A stretch of DNA of 64,000 bases, taken from the NCBI GenBank assembly GCA_033439765.1, contig JAULSN010000006.1, positions 2,356,001 to 2,420,000 of the forward strand, given 5' to 3'. This DNA is from Lasiosphaeria ovina (Eukaryota > Ascomycota > Sordariomycetes > Sordariales > Lasiosphaeriaceae). This document shows, piece by piece, positions 1 through 13,200 of this stretch; the first letter of the stretch is position 1; every line of letters starts with the position of its first letter. Position numbers and translations under genes: made by a program. A model generated the notes under the pieces. The model had not been told where the DNA came from. It made no database searches and saw nothing but the letters and a program-made list of their open reading frames with translations.

Positions 1-54
1 GCTCAACTCCACTCTTGTCTTGACCGTTGCAAGGCTAACCGCTCGCCTGGACAG

Positions 55-176
55 CTCGGGTCCTCAACGAGAAGCTCAAGCGCGAGCGCAACGAGAAAAT
101 GCACCCAGGTGCGCCCAGCAGCGCCCGCAAGCGCCCCCGCCACAACAGCACCGCCGCCGCCCCCGCCGCCGCTTAG
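55..176 (+). CDS. Last exon of a gene lying to the left (partial)
   Basis: A GGCTAACC branch-point-like sequence (about 33-40) is followed by an ACAG acceptor at 51-54. From there one frame is open to TAG at 174-176, and the first two bases complete a split codon. The exon encodes about 40 residues, starting RVLNEKLKRERNEK and ending in a basic RKRPRH patch and an alanine-rich tail. The charged helix followed by a basic cluster and low-complexity end suits the C-terminus of a nuclear or nucleic-acid-associated protein, but that is inference. Codons end almost always in G or C, as in the other genes here. The product cannot be named because the body of the gene is outside the window. Confidence 0.65.
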
Positions 177-3100
177 GAAGAAGAAGGCCAGCAGAAGAAT
201 ATCAAGACATAATGCGCCGTGGGCGATGCAAGGCTATTTTGGCGCCTTGTGTCAGACAGCATGTGGCTTTATTGGGTGGACTGGCGTGGCGCATCCAGCC
301 CGTCTTCGTCAAAGTCCAGCACCTCATCAACACGGGGGAAAGACGCCAGCCAGGGAGCGGAAAAGCAGTCGGAACCGGATTCTCGGACTTCCGGCACTGT
401 CGAAATATGTACGAAAGAAACGTTGGGAATCATTTTGCTTTAGGCCGGCTGGTTTTCCTTGTTTTTCATCTCGGTTTCCGGTTTCCGGTTTCCGGCTACT
501 AGGTAGGCTTGCTGGCCGTGCACACCAAGTGCTGCGAAGGATAGCAAGGCATAGCACTGCAGACATGCAGCGCAGGTAAGCGCGCGCGCGCAAAGACTCG
601 ACCAAACACGCCCAAGAAACTAACGGACGGAAGGACGGCCGATGGCGAGAATGGGTTTGGATGATTATTGGGGCTGGGGAGTTTCGAAGTACGTCGTACA
701 AATAAATGGGGTGAACAAAGGACCGCACCGGATCTCGTCTCTTATTTTTTCTTCTTCTTTCTTTTCTGTCCCCTTTTTCTCATTCCTTTCATCCTTACCT
801 TTCTACCAGCCTGTATTTCATACCTCGTACTACCTACTAGTATACAGCTTAGCTTAGTCTTCGACCGGAAAAGTTGCTTTTATGGACTTTGTTGTTTAGT
901 TGTGTGTGTTGATTGTATTTGGGGTAACGCGGTTGCGGTTGCGGTCACGCGTCTCGTTACATCTTGTCTTGTGGCGGACTCGTGCTAGGGTGGCTGCTGT
1001 TGTGTGGTGGTAGGCTGTAGCAAGTAAGTTCGTCCGAGCGAGGCTTGTTAGATTACAAAGTGTGTCGTTTAAGAGAATGGGGGGAGGTTCGGGATGAATA
1101 GACGGGAATGTGAACGCGTCAGCTGCGAGTTCCGGGTTCTCTCACCAGCCGGTAGTTGCGTTGTCTGTCTGGACTCTTGAGTGCTTGTCCGTTGCCGTAC
1201 GCAAACAGGCTTGCGGACGAGTGTTGGGACAGGAGGGCAAAACGTCACACGGGCTACGGTCGTCCCTGCGATTTAACAAGCAACAGGGAGGCCGGCAAGG
1301 CTCACAACTGGACGACGAGATTATGATTGCCCTCTTGATTGTAACTCGCGAAAACAGACGGGTGTGGACACATGACAGGAATGATTTATTTGCGTTGGCG
1401 GGCATGTTGACAGGTAGGTAGTCGTGTTGACAACACACAAGGCTCCATGACAAGATGATTAATTAATTAAGCCCTGAATTTTTTGTTTCTTCCTTCCTGT
1501 CTAATTACCCCTTACCCTTTGACAAGAACGCCAGCTCATCGAGGTTTTTGCGCTGTCCAAATGAACAGAGCCTCGCAACGATGAAGGATATTCAACAGTT
1601 CCCCCACGACGGGCACTGTTGAATATCCCGACTCTGTACTCTGTTCTGTGCGGCAAGATGTTTCGGTGACACTGCCGGGATTCCCCTACCCCCCCAATCC
1701 CTTCGGTGTGCCTCTTCTTGTGTGATCTCACAGACCACTCGAGTCTCGGATTAGCTTGCCGCCACCCTTCTTGTCTTGCCTTGTTCTTCCACGCTGGGGC
1801 TGAGAGGATGTGTAGTCGTTACGGCGTTGTTGCGGTAGGTCAATGGTTTTGATGAGGGAGGGGTATCTACTTTAAGTAGAACTAATATGTTCGAGTAGTG
1901 TCAGAACCCCAGTACCTGGCGTATTGTCCTGGCACAGAGAAATGCGGGAGGGATATTTCTCGGGGTTTAATGAAAAGCGCATCAAGTGATGATTATTATT
2001 ATCATAGAGGGCTTGCCTGTCTGTCTTCGTGTTCGAGAAGAGCCGAGATCAAGTTGACGTCAGATCGAGGAAGGGTTTGTAGAGTTGCGCGCAAAAAGAT
2101 GTGGAAGCAAGAAAAGACTTTGAGGTTCGAAGCTCAAGCTCCGAGCAGGGGGATCAACTCCTCAGAAAGAGGGAAGAGGAAATTTGGTAAACAGACGGAT
2201 GAAGTAACAAGCAGTTAGGAGATACTTCGCATTGTTCAAAGTGTTTCAGTGCGTGGAGCATCGCAGTGGTTGCATTTTGGGAGGGGCAAGTGAGCATGGT
2301 ATCAGTTACAAGAAGAGGAGCAAACTTGGGTATTCTGAACGACGACTAGAAACCCCCTTTAGAGGACATAAGAAGAGCAGTAACATACAGTGCCGTTGAG
2401 TTTTGGATGGTTTCGGTTTTCTGGACCGGTCGGTCATGCTGAGTATTGGTGGCGTGGCAGTCTGACCTTGTGGGCTCAGACTGACAGCTGTTTGCCCAGC
2501 ACAGTCCACGGGAGCCCATTGCCCCGCGCGAGGCTCGCCATCGAGAAAACCGGCATCTCCGGGGTAGCAGCGGCGCTTATAGGCAGCGGTGGTCTGATTT
2601 CGGTGGATTATCCTGTTTCGTGTGCTTTCGTAGCAATGCTAGTTCCGAGATGGCTGAGACTCGCGTCTTCCTGATTGATTCCATTCGAAGCCGGCGGATA
2701 ATCATACGATGGAGACGCAAGCCACCGCGGGCTCACATTGTGTCGGATCACGCACAGTGTCTCTTCATTGAATTGCTGAGGGGAGAAAGAGCCTTTTGTT
2801 TTCTGGCCAGGCTGGGTGGGATGTGTCCCCACACCCTTCCGTGTAGCTTTTTCGGTCGAGCTGCTCAGGAGGAAACTGAAGTCCGAAAATATGCATAATG
2901 GTGCGGTCATCTTGCAGATATCGAGACTCTAGCTAGGTCTAGAAGCCGACTGTTGTCCTTGTTTAACGAGGTGTGGCTCCTAAATTAGAAACGGACCGAT
3001 GTTGAACAGTCCGTCACGCTGCTTAACGAAAATGAATGGGCAAGATATCCAGTTACGGGTGGAAAGAGGAAAGCCAACCCGAGAGTCACGTCGGATATGG

Positions 3101-5816
3101 AGACGGACACGCCAAGAGAGGCCATAGCCGGTATTGGTTGGGCCTGTACTGGGCGCTTCTGAGGCAAGTTGGGAAGTACATGACGGGAAGGTGCCTATGA
3201 CCATTTACAATTATCGTTTCACCATCACCATCACCAAGCAGCTTTTGATGGCTCCTATCCTATTGGCCCCAAAGCCTGGCATCCGAAGAAACTTGAAGGA
3301 TCTTTGTCAATAGCTTGTAGTCAAGAAACGCGAGCACATTCAGTGATCCAATCATTAGCAAAATATCAAGGGCACTGTGAGGTAAGCCTCCATGTCATGT
3401 CACAGCTCGGAACTGCTGTTTTCAGTGTACCAAACTAAGCTAGGCTTGACGATGTGTCCAAGCCATCGTCTGATTATCACGCCAACATGTCCTGTAACTC
3501 CCCGTCTCACTCACGGCGGGTGGTGCTGGCCCTGTGAAACCCCTTCGACGGCGGCTAGTTACCAAGGACAACAATGCTAATTACCGTTGAGAACCTAAGC
3601 TACCTAATCAATAACACGTCTTCGGAGATCTACGGAAGCTGCAAGCGCTCTGTTTGCATTTTACACATGCAGGGTGGGTTATCTTAATCTGGCGGTCAAC
3701 GATGATGTCCTGCAAGTCACCCGAGCAACTCCAACCACACTCGAAGGCTCTTCTTGCCCAAGGTGATGCAGCTATGCTTATTTGCTTTGATTTTCGTGTG
3801 TGTGCAAAATAGTCTTATCCGTTTTAGATTTTATGCGCTTTTTATTGTTGCTCTTTTCAGTTTAACTCAGAGTCAACATTCACTTTCATGGACAGTTCTC
3901 GTCACCTCCAAGGAAGCCAAGGAAGCCAAGGAACGAAATCAGACATTTCCGCCTGTGCGAACCGCCGTGCGAACCGCAACATGGCCTGGTGGAGCATCAG
4001 ACTGGCCAGAGCCGACCTGGTCGCTGCAGAGGATAGGTGCAGCTAACGCTCGGAAACAAGCTGTGCCGACGGCTTGCTCCGTTCCGGTCGTTCGGCTGGT
4101 TCCAAAGAGGAAAGTATTTGTGACTATCGACTCGTGATTTTCTCACTCGGACGGTCAGCTGAAAGCCACTCGGAGATAAGCCCTTGGCCTCCTCTTCGGC
4201 CTGCGTTGTTCCGATGCGGGCAATGCTCGCCGAGCACTGCAGAGCCGCAAAAGTCTCCGAGGAGCTGCGAGTTGCAGTTACTAATTGACACCCCAAATCT
4301 CCTCAGCATAATTTCTTTTTTCTCTTCTTTTTTCTTGTGTGTGGCACCTAGCCGTTCGGCTGGCTTGTTGTGTGGGTGGTGGCCCTGGTGCCAGGTGGGG
4401 GAGGGAGGGAGGGAGGGAAACTGGGCGGGCTATCGCCATGTACGTCAGGACTGTCGTACCGTCTGCACACACCTTCACCTTTCTTGCAGATGCCAGCTTG
4501 ATTTCACACCCACAGCTGGCAGCTAATTCGATGTGTCGTGCATAACTGACACCAGCTAGGCCCCCTTGGGCTGCAACTGGCCGCTGTCTCAGCCTCGGAC
4601 ATGTTGTCGTGGCATATTGTGTGGCGTTCGAGAGGACAGGGAATGCTGCGCGTACAGTGCCTATTCTAGTATGTCCCATCTTCACCCCACGGCACCTATG
4701 CAAAAGACACAAGACATGATTGTTTCGATCTAGACGTGTCAATAAAGGCCAGGCATCGAAGAAACCAATCTCCGCTTCCCCCTGGAGTTTTTTGTTATTT
4801 TTGCAATTCTTTTTTGGTTGCAGTTGTCACTCGTGCCATCTATTCCTATTCGATGTGCACAACCGCAGCAGCCAATGAACACGCGCCTTTGACAACCGAT
4901 GAGGAGCCCTGCCGGCGCCCGTCGACTCACCCCGGTAACTCTAGCTCCGCTCTTCCATTGATTTTTTCTTTTTCTTCTTTGACAGGCGCCGAAGCAGCAC
5001 ACGATAATAACGGAATAATGAGGGAATAATGACGGCAACCACTGACCCGCCCCCAAGCCACCTCTCTTGGCTGAGAAATGCGGTTTCCAAATGAGCCGCA
5101 TTCACACTATGCGGACCCAGGCGTACAGTATCTGGTAAATTTTGTGTGACTTGCAGTAACTGTTGAGGTTTCCGCCACATCGGAGACACAACTATGGACT
5201 GTAATTAACGCCGTCGTTTTACTCGTGGTGAACTGTAAGCGCAGGGACAAGAGCACAGTTAAGCAAGCTCGGGGCCAGATTTTGCCGTCAAAAATGAGTG
5301 TATGTTGGTGAGTTGTGGACGGTCTTATCTATAGACGTGGGTCTCCAACGAGAAGCCACTTGATGGTGCTGAAAAAATGCTGACCCCGGCTGGCTAAATC
5401 AAAACCAGCCGGTTTGTGTGCTGTGTGTTGCTATGTTTTTTGTCGTTTTCTTGTTTTTCAGTCTCTCCCTCCGCCAATACGCACCTGTGCTGGTACTGTG
5501 CCCGTTATATTCCTGTCCTGTCGACGAAAAGAGGGCGAGTTGCAACCTGCCATGGGCAGCCCGTGTGTGGGAAGTTCCAAAAATGAATAGGAAAGTATAC
5601 AGGCGTATGAAGTGTCCCCGGCCGTGATGAAATGGGCAGTGCCAGTTCCCCAGCTTTAGAGATCCCGGCTCTTGTCAACGGCGGCCAACACAGCGAGGGC
5701 TTAAACGCCTTCCAAGAAATACCAAGAAAGATGGAAATGGAAAATCTCCTTCTCCAGCCCAAAAAACTATGACCCGAGGCTGAAAGTGGCAGACCAGAAT
5801 TGCGAATGACAATAGA
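177..5816. other. 5.6-kb stretch without a recognisable gene
   Basis: Open frames here are short, overlap on both strands, lack family motifs and do not join across plausible introns. Contents that can be seen: a pyrimidine-rich tract at about 738-830 that looks like an ascomycete promoter or 5' UTR but has no coding frame after it; a perfect 14-bp inverted repeat at 1586-1628; a GGGA run near 4402-4420. The first few hundred bases are presumably the 3' UTR of the edge gene. A long non-coding transcript cannot be excluded. Confidence 0.6.
1586..1628. repeat. Perfect 14-bp inverted repeat with 15-base loop
   Basis: The arm GGATATTCAACAGT at 1586-1599 is the exact reverse complement of 1615-1628, with 15 bases between. 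The pairing stops sharply at both ends. It lies alone in the gene-free region. It could fold as a hairpin in RNA or serve as a palindromic protein site; nothing nearby decides between these. Confidence 0.8.
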
Positions 5817-6447
5817 TCACACACGCCCAAGAATGTTCTGCTCGCTGGGGCCTATTGATTTGGAAAGTTAGTTCTAGTTACTGCCCAATTTCGGTTTCTC
5901 ACGCGACGAGCGGGGAGGGAGAGGAACCCATGGGAACAACGAGGGAAAAACGAAAAGGGACACCAGTTGAAGGGCACTTACTCAAGGACCGAGCCGCTAT
6001 AGCCTCAGTCGAAGGAACAGATGTTATGGGCAATCTGAATGTCTCAAGACACTCGACTCCTTCTTCAGTGTTCCCCATGATGCTGAACCCAAGCTCCCAG
6101 TAGCCAGGTGTGTTGATCTTCAGGTTTTTGAATGAAAAATATCTGACTTTGAAGTCCTCTGAGGGGTTGGGTGAGTATTTGACGGTTTTCTCAGAGTGGG
6201 CCATTGCTCCATCAAGAGCGCCGTAATTATTATTGCCGTCGACAAGGAAGACAATCACGCAGCACTCCGTATGTTTGGTGCCGTCAGCGTATTTGAGGGT
6301 TTTTGGAACTCGGAGGATTGGGGGAGGGTCAATCTTTCGTCCTACATGGACGGTATCGGAAGGAAAAACAGCCCATGTGGACTTGTCTCGGTCAGCGAAG
6401 CTTGGATCGACTCCCTGAGCGCTCTGACTAGTGCTAGCCCTAGGCAT
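5817..6447 (-). CDS. Small velvet-domain-like protein
   Basis: Two exons fit: 6447-5982 and 5851-5817. The first ends at a strong GTAAGT donor; a CTAAC branch point and AATAG acceptor lead into a short second exon, giving 166 aa. Velvet-like features in order are a DPPPILRV segment near residue 39 (velvet: QPPP-V), a G-A-L-x-G turn near 75, an F-F-aromatic strand YFSFKNLKI near 101, GYWELGFSI near 114, and a C-terminal VPSTEAIAARSLSPSEQN stretch that recalls the ST-L-T/R-x-LA-Q-G end of velvet domains. Velvet factors (VeA, VelB, VosA, VelC) are fungal transcription regulators with an NF-kB-like fold that link development and secondary metabolism. This copy is much shorter, and an extra proline-rich region or nuclear signal is not evident. 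Assignment rests on pattern, not alignment. Confidence 0.6.
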
Positions 6448-9400
6448 TTTTGGGAGCGGATCTCTTGGAAGCCCGTAGCAAGATGGTGTAGCTGTTGTTG
6501 AAAGCTAATCTAGCTGGTGGGATTTGGTTTGAATGGCGTTGCTGTTAGTTGGCGTAGGAGACTAACGGCGGAGAATGTTGGTGGCAGTCGGCCCAGAAAG
6601 ATGCTGTCTTCAGCGATGCCTTGGGTTTTGGGTACTAGGCCTAGAGGCGCCTTTGTCGTGGGCTGCTTGACTGTGGAGGTTAGTTAGGAAGGAGGGTCGA
6701 GTCCAGAATATATATACACGAGAGAGTGGAGGCTGGGGAGGATGGAGAACAAGGGAGAATGGCTCTATGTTCTTGTCCGGTTTCACTTGGAGGGTGTGAT
6801 GGGTGGACGTGGTGGGCGGACGTCCTGATCTCAATGTCATTCATTCTCAAGAGCGACTGGCCTACCTAGCGAGGGGCTGTTGGTTTAAGTGATTTGAAAT
6901 TGGCTTTTTTTTTGGAGCTGTTACCAGGCAGACAAAAGTTGAGATGGCAGAGATGGTTCTGACTGCCACTGACAAAAAACTATCCTCAACAGATGCGATA
7001 TGCCCTTGACCCCTGGTGGCGATTGCGTGTCAGATCTGTGGTGGTCTGTATGTGAGCCCCTGACCGCCGGCCTCCCTCTGCCGGCAGAATGGCCAGAAAG
7101 AATGGGCTCTGCTCCACTGGTCAGGAAGGGAACTTCATTCAAAGTAACTGTAACAGGATGCAGGCACGTCCCAACCATGGTTCTGGGAAGTTCAAGTAAC
7201 AGCCATTGGGATGGAGGTCTCCTGTTGGTCGGGTCAGAACACTTACATGGCTCTAGTGGACAAATGAGGAATGGCTGTTATGGAACTGGCTATGGGTGGG
7301 CAGCAAGACCTCCTTGTAGAATTTGCCAAGTATCATTAGATTGCAAGGCTGGACGGGTATCAAGGGAGCATCCAAAAAGGGGGAGGGTGCGCTGAATCGG
7401 TACAGAGGTGCATACAGCTGTGGCCGAACCAAGAAGTGAAGAGACATAAGCAAAGCTCTATCACCACCGAAAGAGAAAGTTTAACGCCACGGGAACACCA
7501 CCCGTGTATTTTTATGCTATGCGACACCTCACTGTCTTTCTAAAGCGTAGAATGCAAGAGCTATGGACTACGTGATCTGCCATGGACCTTGTCTCAACTT
7601 GGTGGCTGACTTGCACTGAGCTGCCAACAAGAGAAGGGCTGTGGGGTGCTAAAATGGAGGACGAAAAAGGGAGGAAAGAGTTATAGCAACTACAAACAAT
7701 TGTTCACACGAAGAGAGACCACCCCATGTTACCGGCGCCACAGTTCGGATATTTTGGTGGCTTTTCCAGGGTCTTTTTGGTCTCGGCCCCGGATTTTTTC
7801 TCGATGGGCAACCGATCCATGGGAGGTACAGATCAACGGTGACAAAGGGGTAAGAGCCGCCGGCTAAGAGCCGCGACAGCGACCTAATGAAACGGGGCTC
7901 CGGAACGTTTCCTACGGGTTGAGAAAAGTCATAGGACAGTGTGTGAGCCGGATAGGTTCGGATCAAAACTGTAGCAAAATATCTTCGCCCTTGCGGCAAA
8001 GCCAAGCCAAGCCAAGCCAAAAAGGGGGAGGCCAGCCATCCCCGCCAGACGTGATTCGCAATTGCTGCACGGCGTGCGCCAACAAGCCCCCACCCTGCAC
8101 GATAAATGGCATCGATCCAGATACATAGCGTTGCCGGTACAGATCATCGGACGCCATGGTCCCCCCTGGTAGACACGGATCGTTACTGGGCGTGCTCGAG
8201 AGGGCGACCCCCTGATCCCTGTCAGGCTGGCCGTTCTGCCCTCTGAATTCCTTCGACGGAGAGCTTCTCGACCACCGCCTGGGATAGAAACAGCTCGAAT
8301 GGCGTTTTAGGGCCCCTAGTCGGCTTAGGTAGGCGACTTGACAGCTCAAATAGGAGCCTTAGTATGCATTTCGAAAATGTCTCGGACCATCAAATATCCG
8401 CTTTTCGTTGTGCGAAGTCACTTCGTGACCTGTGCGTGGGAGGAAGCCCCCCCCCTCCCCGGTGTGCCATCCCATACAGAGCACGCAGAGCCCGTAGAGC
8501 CCGTAGAGTACATGTCTTGGGCTTGTAAAACCGAGGAGCCATGAACGGCTGAGGATTGGTCAATGAGATGAAATTTGTCCGCAAGGCCCGCCGAAATTGA
8601 TCGGGCTCTCGAGCTAGTTTCTGCCAAGCCTGGACAACAACACAGACTCGTGGCTGGCTGTGGAAGGGAGCTGTTACCTCAGGTCTCCTGGGGAAGAAAT
8701 GGATGGAGGTCAGGGTGGGGCGGAATGCCGTTAGCGGTAGATTAGTGGGTGGCACGCTAAGCACCCAGGCACTGAGCCCTACAGCAGGCCGGCCTGGCCT
8801 CTAATCCAACAACACCTCGTCGTTCCTGCCTCCTGACAGGTTCTTCGGCAAACCGATGACGGGACTAAAAACATGGAGAGCAGCTCATGGATTCTCGGAA
8901 GCTCGAACCTCCGTCCGCGCTGGCTGCAGTGTGAAAGAGGCAGGCAGGCAGCCGTTCCTTCCAAACTCCCAAAGGCGTCACTGCTCGGGAACCCGCAGCA
9001 CGACCTTCCAGGCGAACCCCCCCACCTTCTCCACCCCCAAAACGGCAGTGGGCGCGCTCGCTCACTGCAGCGATCCGCGGCGGTGACTGAACGTGTAATG
9101 TAAAAAGCAATGGCATCGGATATCTGCCACAGGTCTCTCTCTGGAGCGGCACACAATGCTTCCATTTACAGAAGCACTCACATAGTTGCATGCACAGACT
9201 TGGCTGCTTCCGCAGCAGTTCCGGAAACCACGAACGTGCATCCGCGCAGCTGGATGAGGGAGGAGCTGTGCACACTGAAATGAATATCACAAAGCCGCGG
9301 AGCGCTCCGCTGCCTGCCCCACCCCATCCGGCGGGATTCCTCTTTCAGAATCCCCTTTTGCAAAAGGAAGTTCCATTAATAACCCCCATGTAAATACCGA

Positions 9401-10233
9401 AATAAGCACCACCAAACAACTGCGTCTGTTTCCGAAGATAGTACATACCAAGGTGACTCACCCATCTTGTTTGCTTCCCACATAGACTGCCAGCGGTGTA
9501 GACGCCCTGTCCCCGACGCTCTTCTGGAGGGACAAGATGCTGTGGAGACCTTCACAAGCCCACTTCCCGAAAGGCAATGGGGGTTCTGGAACACCTTTGC
9601 GCTGGCTGCTATTAAGATCGAGAAAAAGTTATCCGTGAAAAGAGGAACATTTACCTGGTCTAGAACTTTCATTATGAAATACACGAAACGTCTTGAAGGA
9701 CACCCCTCACTAGCTCAGAGTGACCTCTCCTACTACCTGCATGCCTGGCTAGAGCCCGCACACATTCGCCTTCACCTGTCTTTGTCACCGTGGCGACGGT
9801 GATGTCTACAAGAGAAGCTTGGTCTGGAACGTTGGTCACATCTTGATGGTGCTAGATTAAGGACCTGTTTAACGATTAAATGCCGTAATGTAATCCTAAT
9901 CTTCTCTAAACTGGCAGAATAGCGAGAGAACTAGACGAATCGCTGAGTACTAGCACACACAGATACAGTCTCTAACAACCCCCAACATTGTAATGGAAAG
10001 AAGAAACATGTAAATAAATGCTCAAAGCCCGCGTTGCACCAAAAAGCAAACATCATCCTATGATGAATAAATGGGAAAACGCCTAAATCCTCCCAGCCAG
10101 CGAGTCAACCTGCGTGTATGTTGACATATAATAAAAAATGGCCCGCCTTTTTCTCCCCTCTCCAAGCCAAGCCACGTTATACAGTACTGCTCGGCAGTCA
10201 TTGCTAAGCATAGCCTCGCCTAGAAACATCCCC
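6448..10233. other. Intergenic region between the velvet-like gene and acc1
   Basis: The left end holds the promoter of the minus-strand velvet-like gene, and the right end the 3' UTR of acc1. Open frames between (for example near 7000-7395, 8779-9290 and 9376-9802) have no family motifs and no consistent codon bias. A short GCCAA tandem run sits near 7998-8020. No RNA gene was recognised. Confidence 0.5.
6709..6716 (-). promoter_or_regulatory. TATA-like box of the velvet-like gene
   Basis: TATATATA on the minus strand, 262-269 bases upstream of the proposed ATG at 6447. This allows a 5' UTR of roughly 230 bases. No other gene on this strand could use it. Confidence 0.4.
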
Positions 10234-13200
10234 TTACACGTGCTTCAGGTACTTGAGCACCTTGTCCCTCTCTTCCACCGGCATCACACTCAGCATATCC
10301 CGGACACCCTTCCACGCGGAACCCTCGGCGGGATCCTTGCTTGCAGTGGAGCCAAGGCGAATCAGGTCTCGCATCTCAGCCGCGATGGCATCAGCCTTGA
10401 GACCCTCAACCTTGTCGTGGACCAGTTTGCGATTCTCCTCGTACCAAATCGCCACCTCGCGATCGCTCTTGTCAAAGTTTGTAATGCCACACCACGCCTC
10501 AAGGAGGTGGAGGTGACGAGTGCGAACCTGCGGTGTGATTGGGGCTGCGGCCCCAGTCGTCTTGCTGTGAAGCCCAACTGCGGTTGTCGAAGCAGCGATG
10601 CGCCGGAGAATGTACTCTTCGTTGAGCCTTCTGCGCACACGCCAGTAGAAGAAGCGGCGTGCATTTTGCCACTCCAGGACCTCGCGGATGACTCCCTTGG
10701 CCTTCATGCGGCCAGCGCGGTCGTGGAGGTCGGCGAATTGCAGGCTGATCTGAGCATAGACGGGCAGAAGCTGCTGTTCACGGATGTTCATCTTCTTCTT
10801 GATCGCGTCAGAGTCCTCCTTGGACAGATTGTTGGCGCCCATCTGCTTCTTGAGAGCAGCATAGACGGGATCCAAGCGAACCATGGTCTCGAGTTGCTTG
10901 TCCTTGCGATACTTGATCCCGACGATGCCCTCCGGTTCGAGAACACCGCCACGAGCCTCAACATCCGCGTACATCTCCATGGCCGTCGGGTTGATGGTGG
11001 GGTCGACAACGACCCATGAGCCACCACGAAGCTCGCCAAAGGGCGGGATGTAGATGAAGACGGGCTGCTCAAACTTGACGAGGGCATCGACGATGTAGGA
11101 GCCGTACTTGAGAACCTCGTTGTACATGTCGCGCTGGCCACCAGAGAACCCACGCCAGTTGGCAAGGATCATCAGCGGAAGCTGCTCACCATAGTTGAAG
11201 TCGTTGATAGCCTGGGCAGTCTTGAAAGCCGAGTTGGGATACCAGACACCACCGGCTTCGTTCGTCACCTGCTCAATGGAATCGGGGTTGGCAGGATCGG
11301 CAGGCGTGATGTTCTCAACGGACCGTGTCTCGACAGCGATGACACCCATGGGGATTCCTCCAAGTCGAGCACGGCCTACAACAACAGTGCGCGCCCATCC
11401 ACCTAGCGTCTCGACGAACGAGTCCTTGTCGAAGAGGCCGGGCTGGAAGCCGTCCTCATCATCCTTACCGCCAATCATCCATCTGACGTCATAGGGCTGT
11501 TTCTGAGGCGGCGTGTACATGACATCGCGGTCCCAGCTGTCAACGCTCGGGCTGATGGGAACCGGGTTGTTACGCTTGTCTGGCACAAATGACATCCACT
11601 CAACAATCTTCGACACGCCAGCAAAGTCATCGTTCGCAGTTAGATGGGATACACCGTTGCGGTACATGATCTGGGTGCCGCCGAGTTGAAGGTTCGAGGT
11701 ATAAACCTCGCGACCCAGCAAGTTGTTGAGCGCAGGCGCACCGGTGAGAATGATGGGCTGACCCTCAATCTGGACAGCACGCTGGCCAAGACGAACAAGG
11801 TAGGCACCGATACCTGATAGCAGTTAGCATACGTCCTCGGGTGACCAATATGTCTTTTGTTTCTCAAACTTACCGACGGAGCGGCAGGTGACGAGAGTAC
11901 ATGTGAAAATGTCGTTGTAGGCTCTGCTCGTCGCACCCGCGATGAGACCTGAGCCCCGCAAGCACTCAACGCCAAGGCCATCTTCGGCGCCGACAATCGT
12001 GACGATCTTATGGCGTTTCTCGCCGCCCTCAGTGATTTCTTCGGTGATGACGCTTGTCTCAAAGCGTTTCTTGGCCGCGTCTTCGAGGTAGAGATACTTA
12101 AAGCCGGCCTCAGGTTTGCTGGGATCATTCCAAGCAACGCTGAAGTGAGGCATCAATTCGTTGGCGAGACCCAGACGAGCACCGGAATTTGCCGAAAGGT
12201 AGATGCGCGGGATACCAAGCTTGCGAGCCAGCTCAGTGCACTTGAAGAAGTAGTCATCTTCCTTGGGGCCGAATGAGCCGATGTTGTAAGTGATGTCGTT
12301 GGCAACGACGATGAACTTGCGGCCTTTCGGATACTCAGGGGTCTTGGCATTGATGAGCCAACCAACCATTCCGCAGCTGTTGGTGCCAGGAAGACGTGAC
12401 ACCTCGGCCAGATTGTCCTGGTCGTCGAGAACGAGTTCATTGAACTCGATGCATTCGCCGACAGGCGGCTGCTTGTCTTGCAGAGCGGGATGCTTCTTGA
12501 CGGCCTTGGCCCAGCTGTTTTGGATGGCCTGGCGGAAAAGTTCAGGGAAGTCGTAGACGAACTGAGTGCCCATCAAGTGTGCCTTGTATCGCTTCGGCTG
12601 AAGCCAGTTCTTGGTTGCGTAAGGCGTCGACACAGGGAGCAGATGCATTGAGCCAATCTTTGTGGTGCCGCCAATCGACTGGAAGACCCACTCTCCCTTC
12701 TCAGACTTGCGTTCGACATACATCTCAACCTGGATAACAAACCCAGAGGTGTTTGTGATGATCACCCGAAGAGGATACGGCATGCCGGTGGCGGGGTCGG
12801 TGCAGATGATTCGAATCTCGACCTGCGCGACGCGGAGGCGCCACGCACGAGAACCGAAACGATCAAGGAAGCCCTGGAGGGAGTGCTCAACCTCCTCTGG
12901 CTCCAACGGGAAGACTGGTGCGAAGTTGATGAACATGTGGTTGAGATCCGAGTTGTTGTTGCCGATGATCTCGAGAGCATCAAAGATATCATTAATGACT
13001 CGGTCAGCCTCAGAGATCAAGTATTCAGCCGTAGGGATATCATCACGAAGACGGCCAGGACGGATGACTGCTCGCGTAAAGTATCGCTTATCCGTGTCCA
13101 TGAGCTTGCCCACAGCCTCGTACACGTGAATGTTTTTATTTTCAGTGAAGACGGGCTTGACCTTGAACTTGGAGAGACGTCCCAGTTCGAGCTGGAAGGC

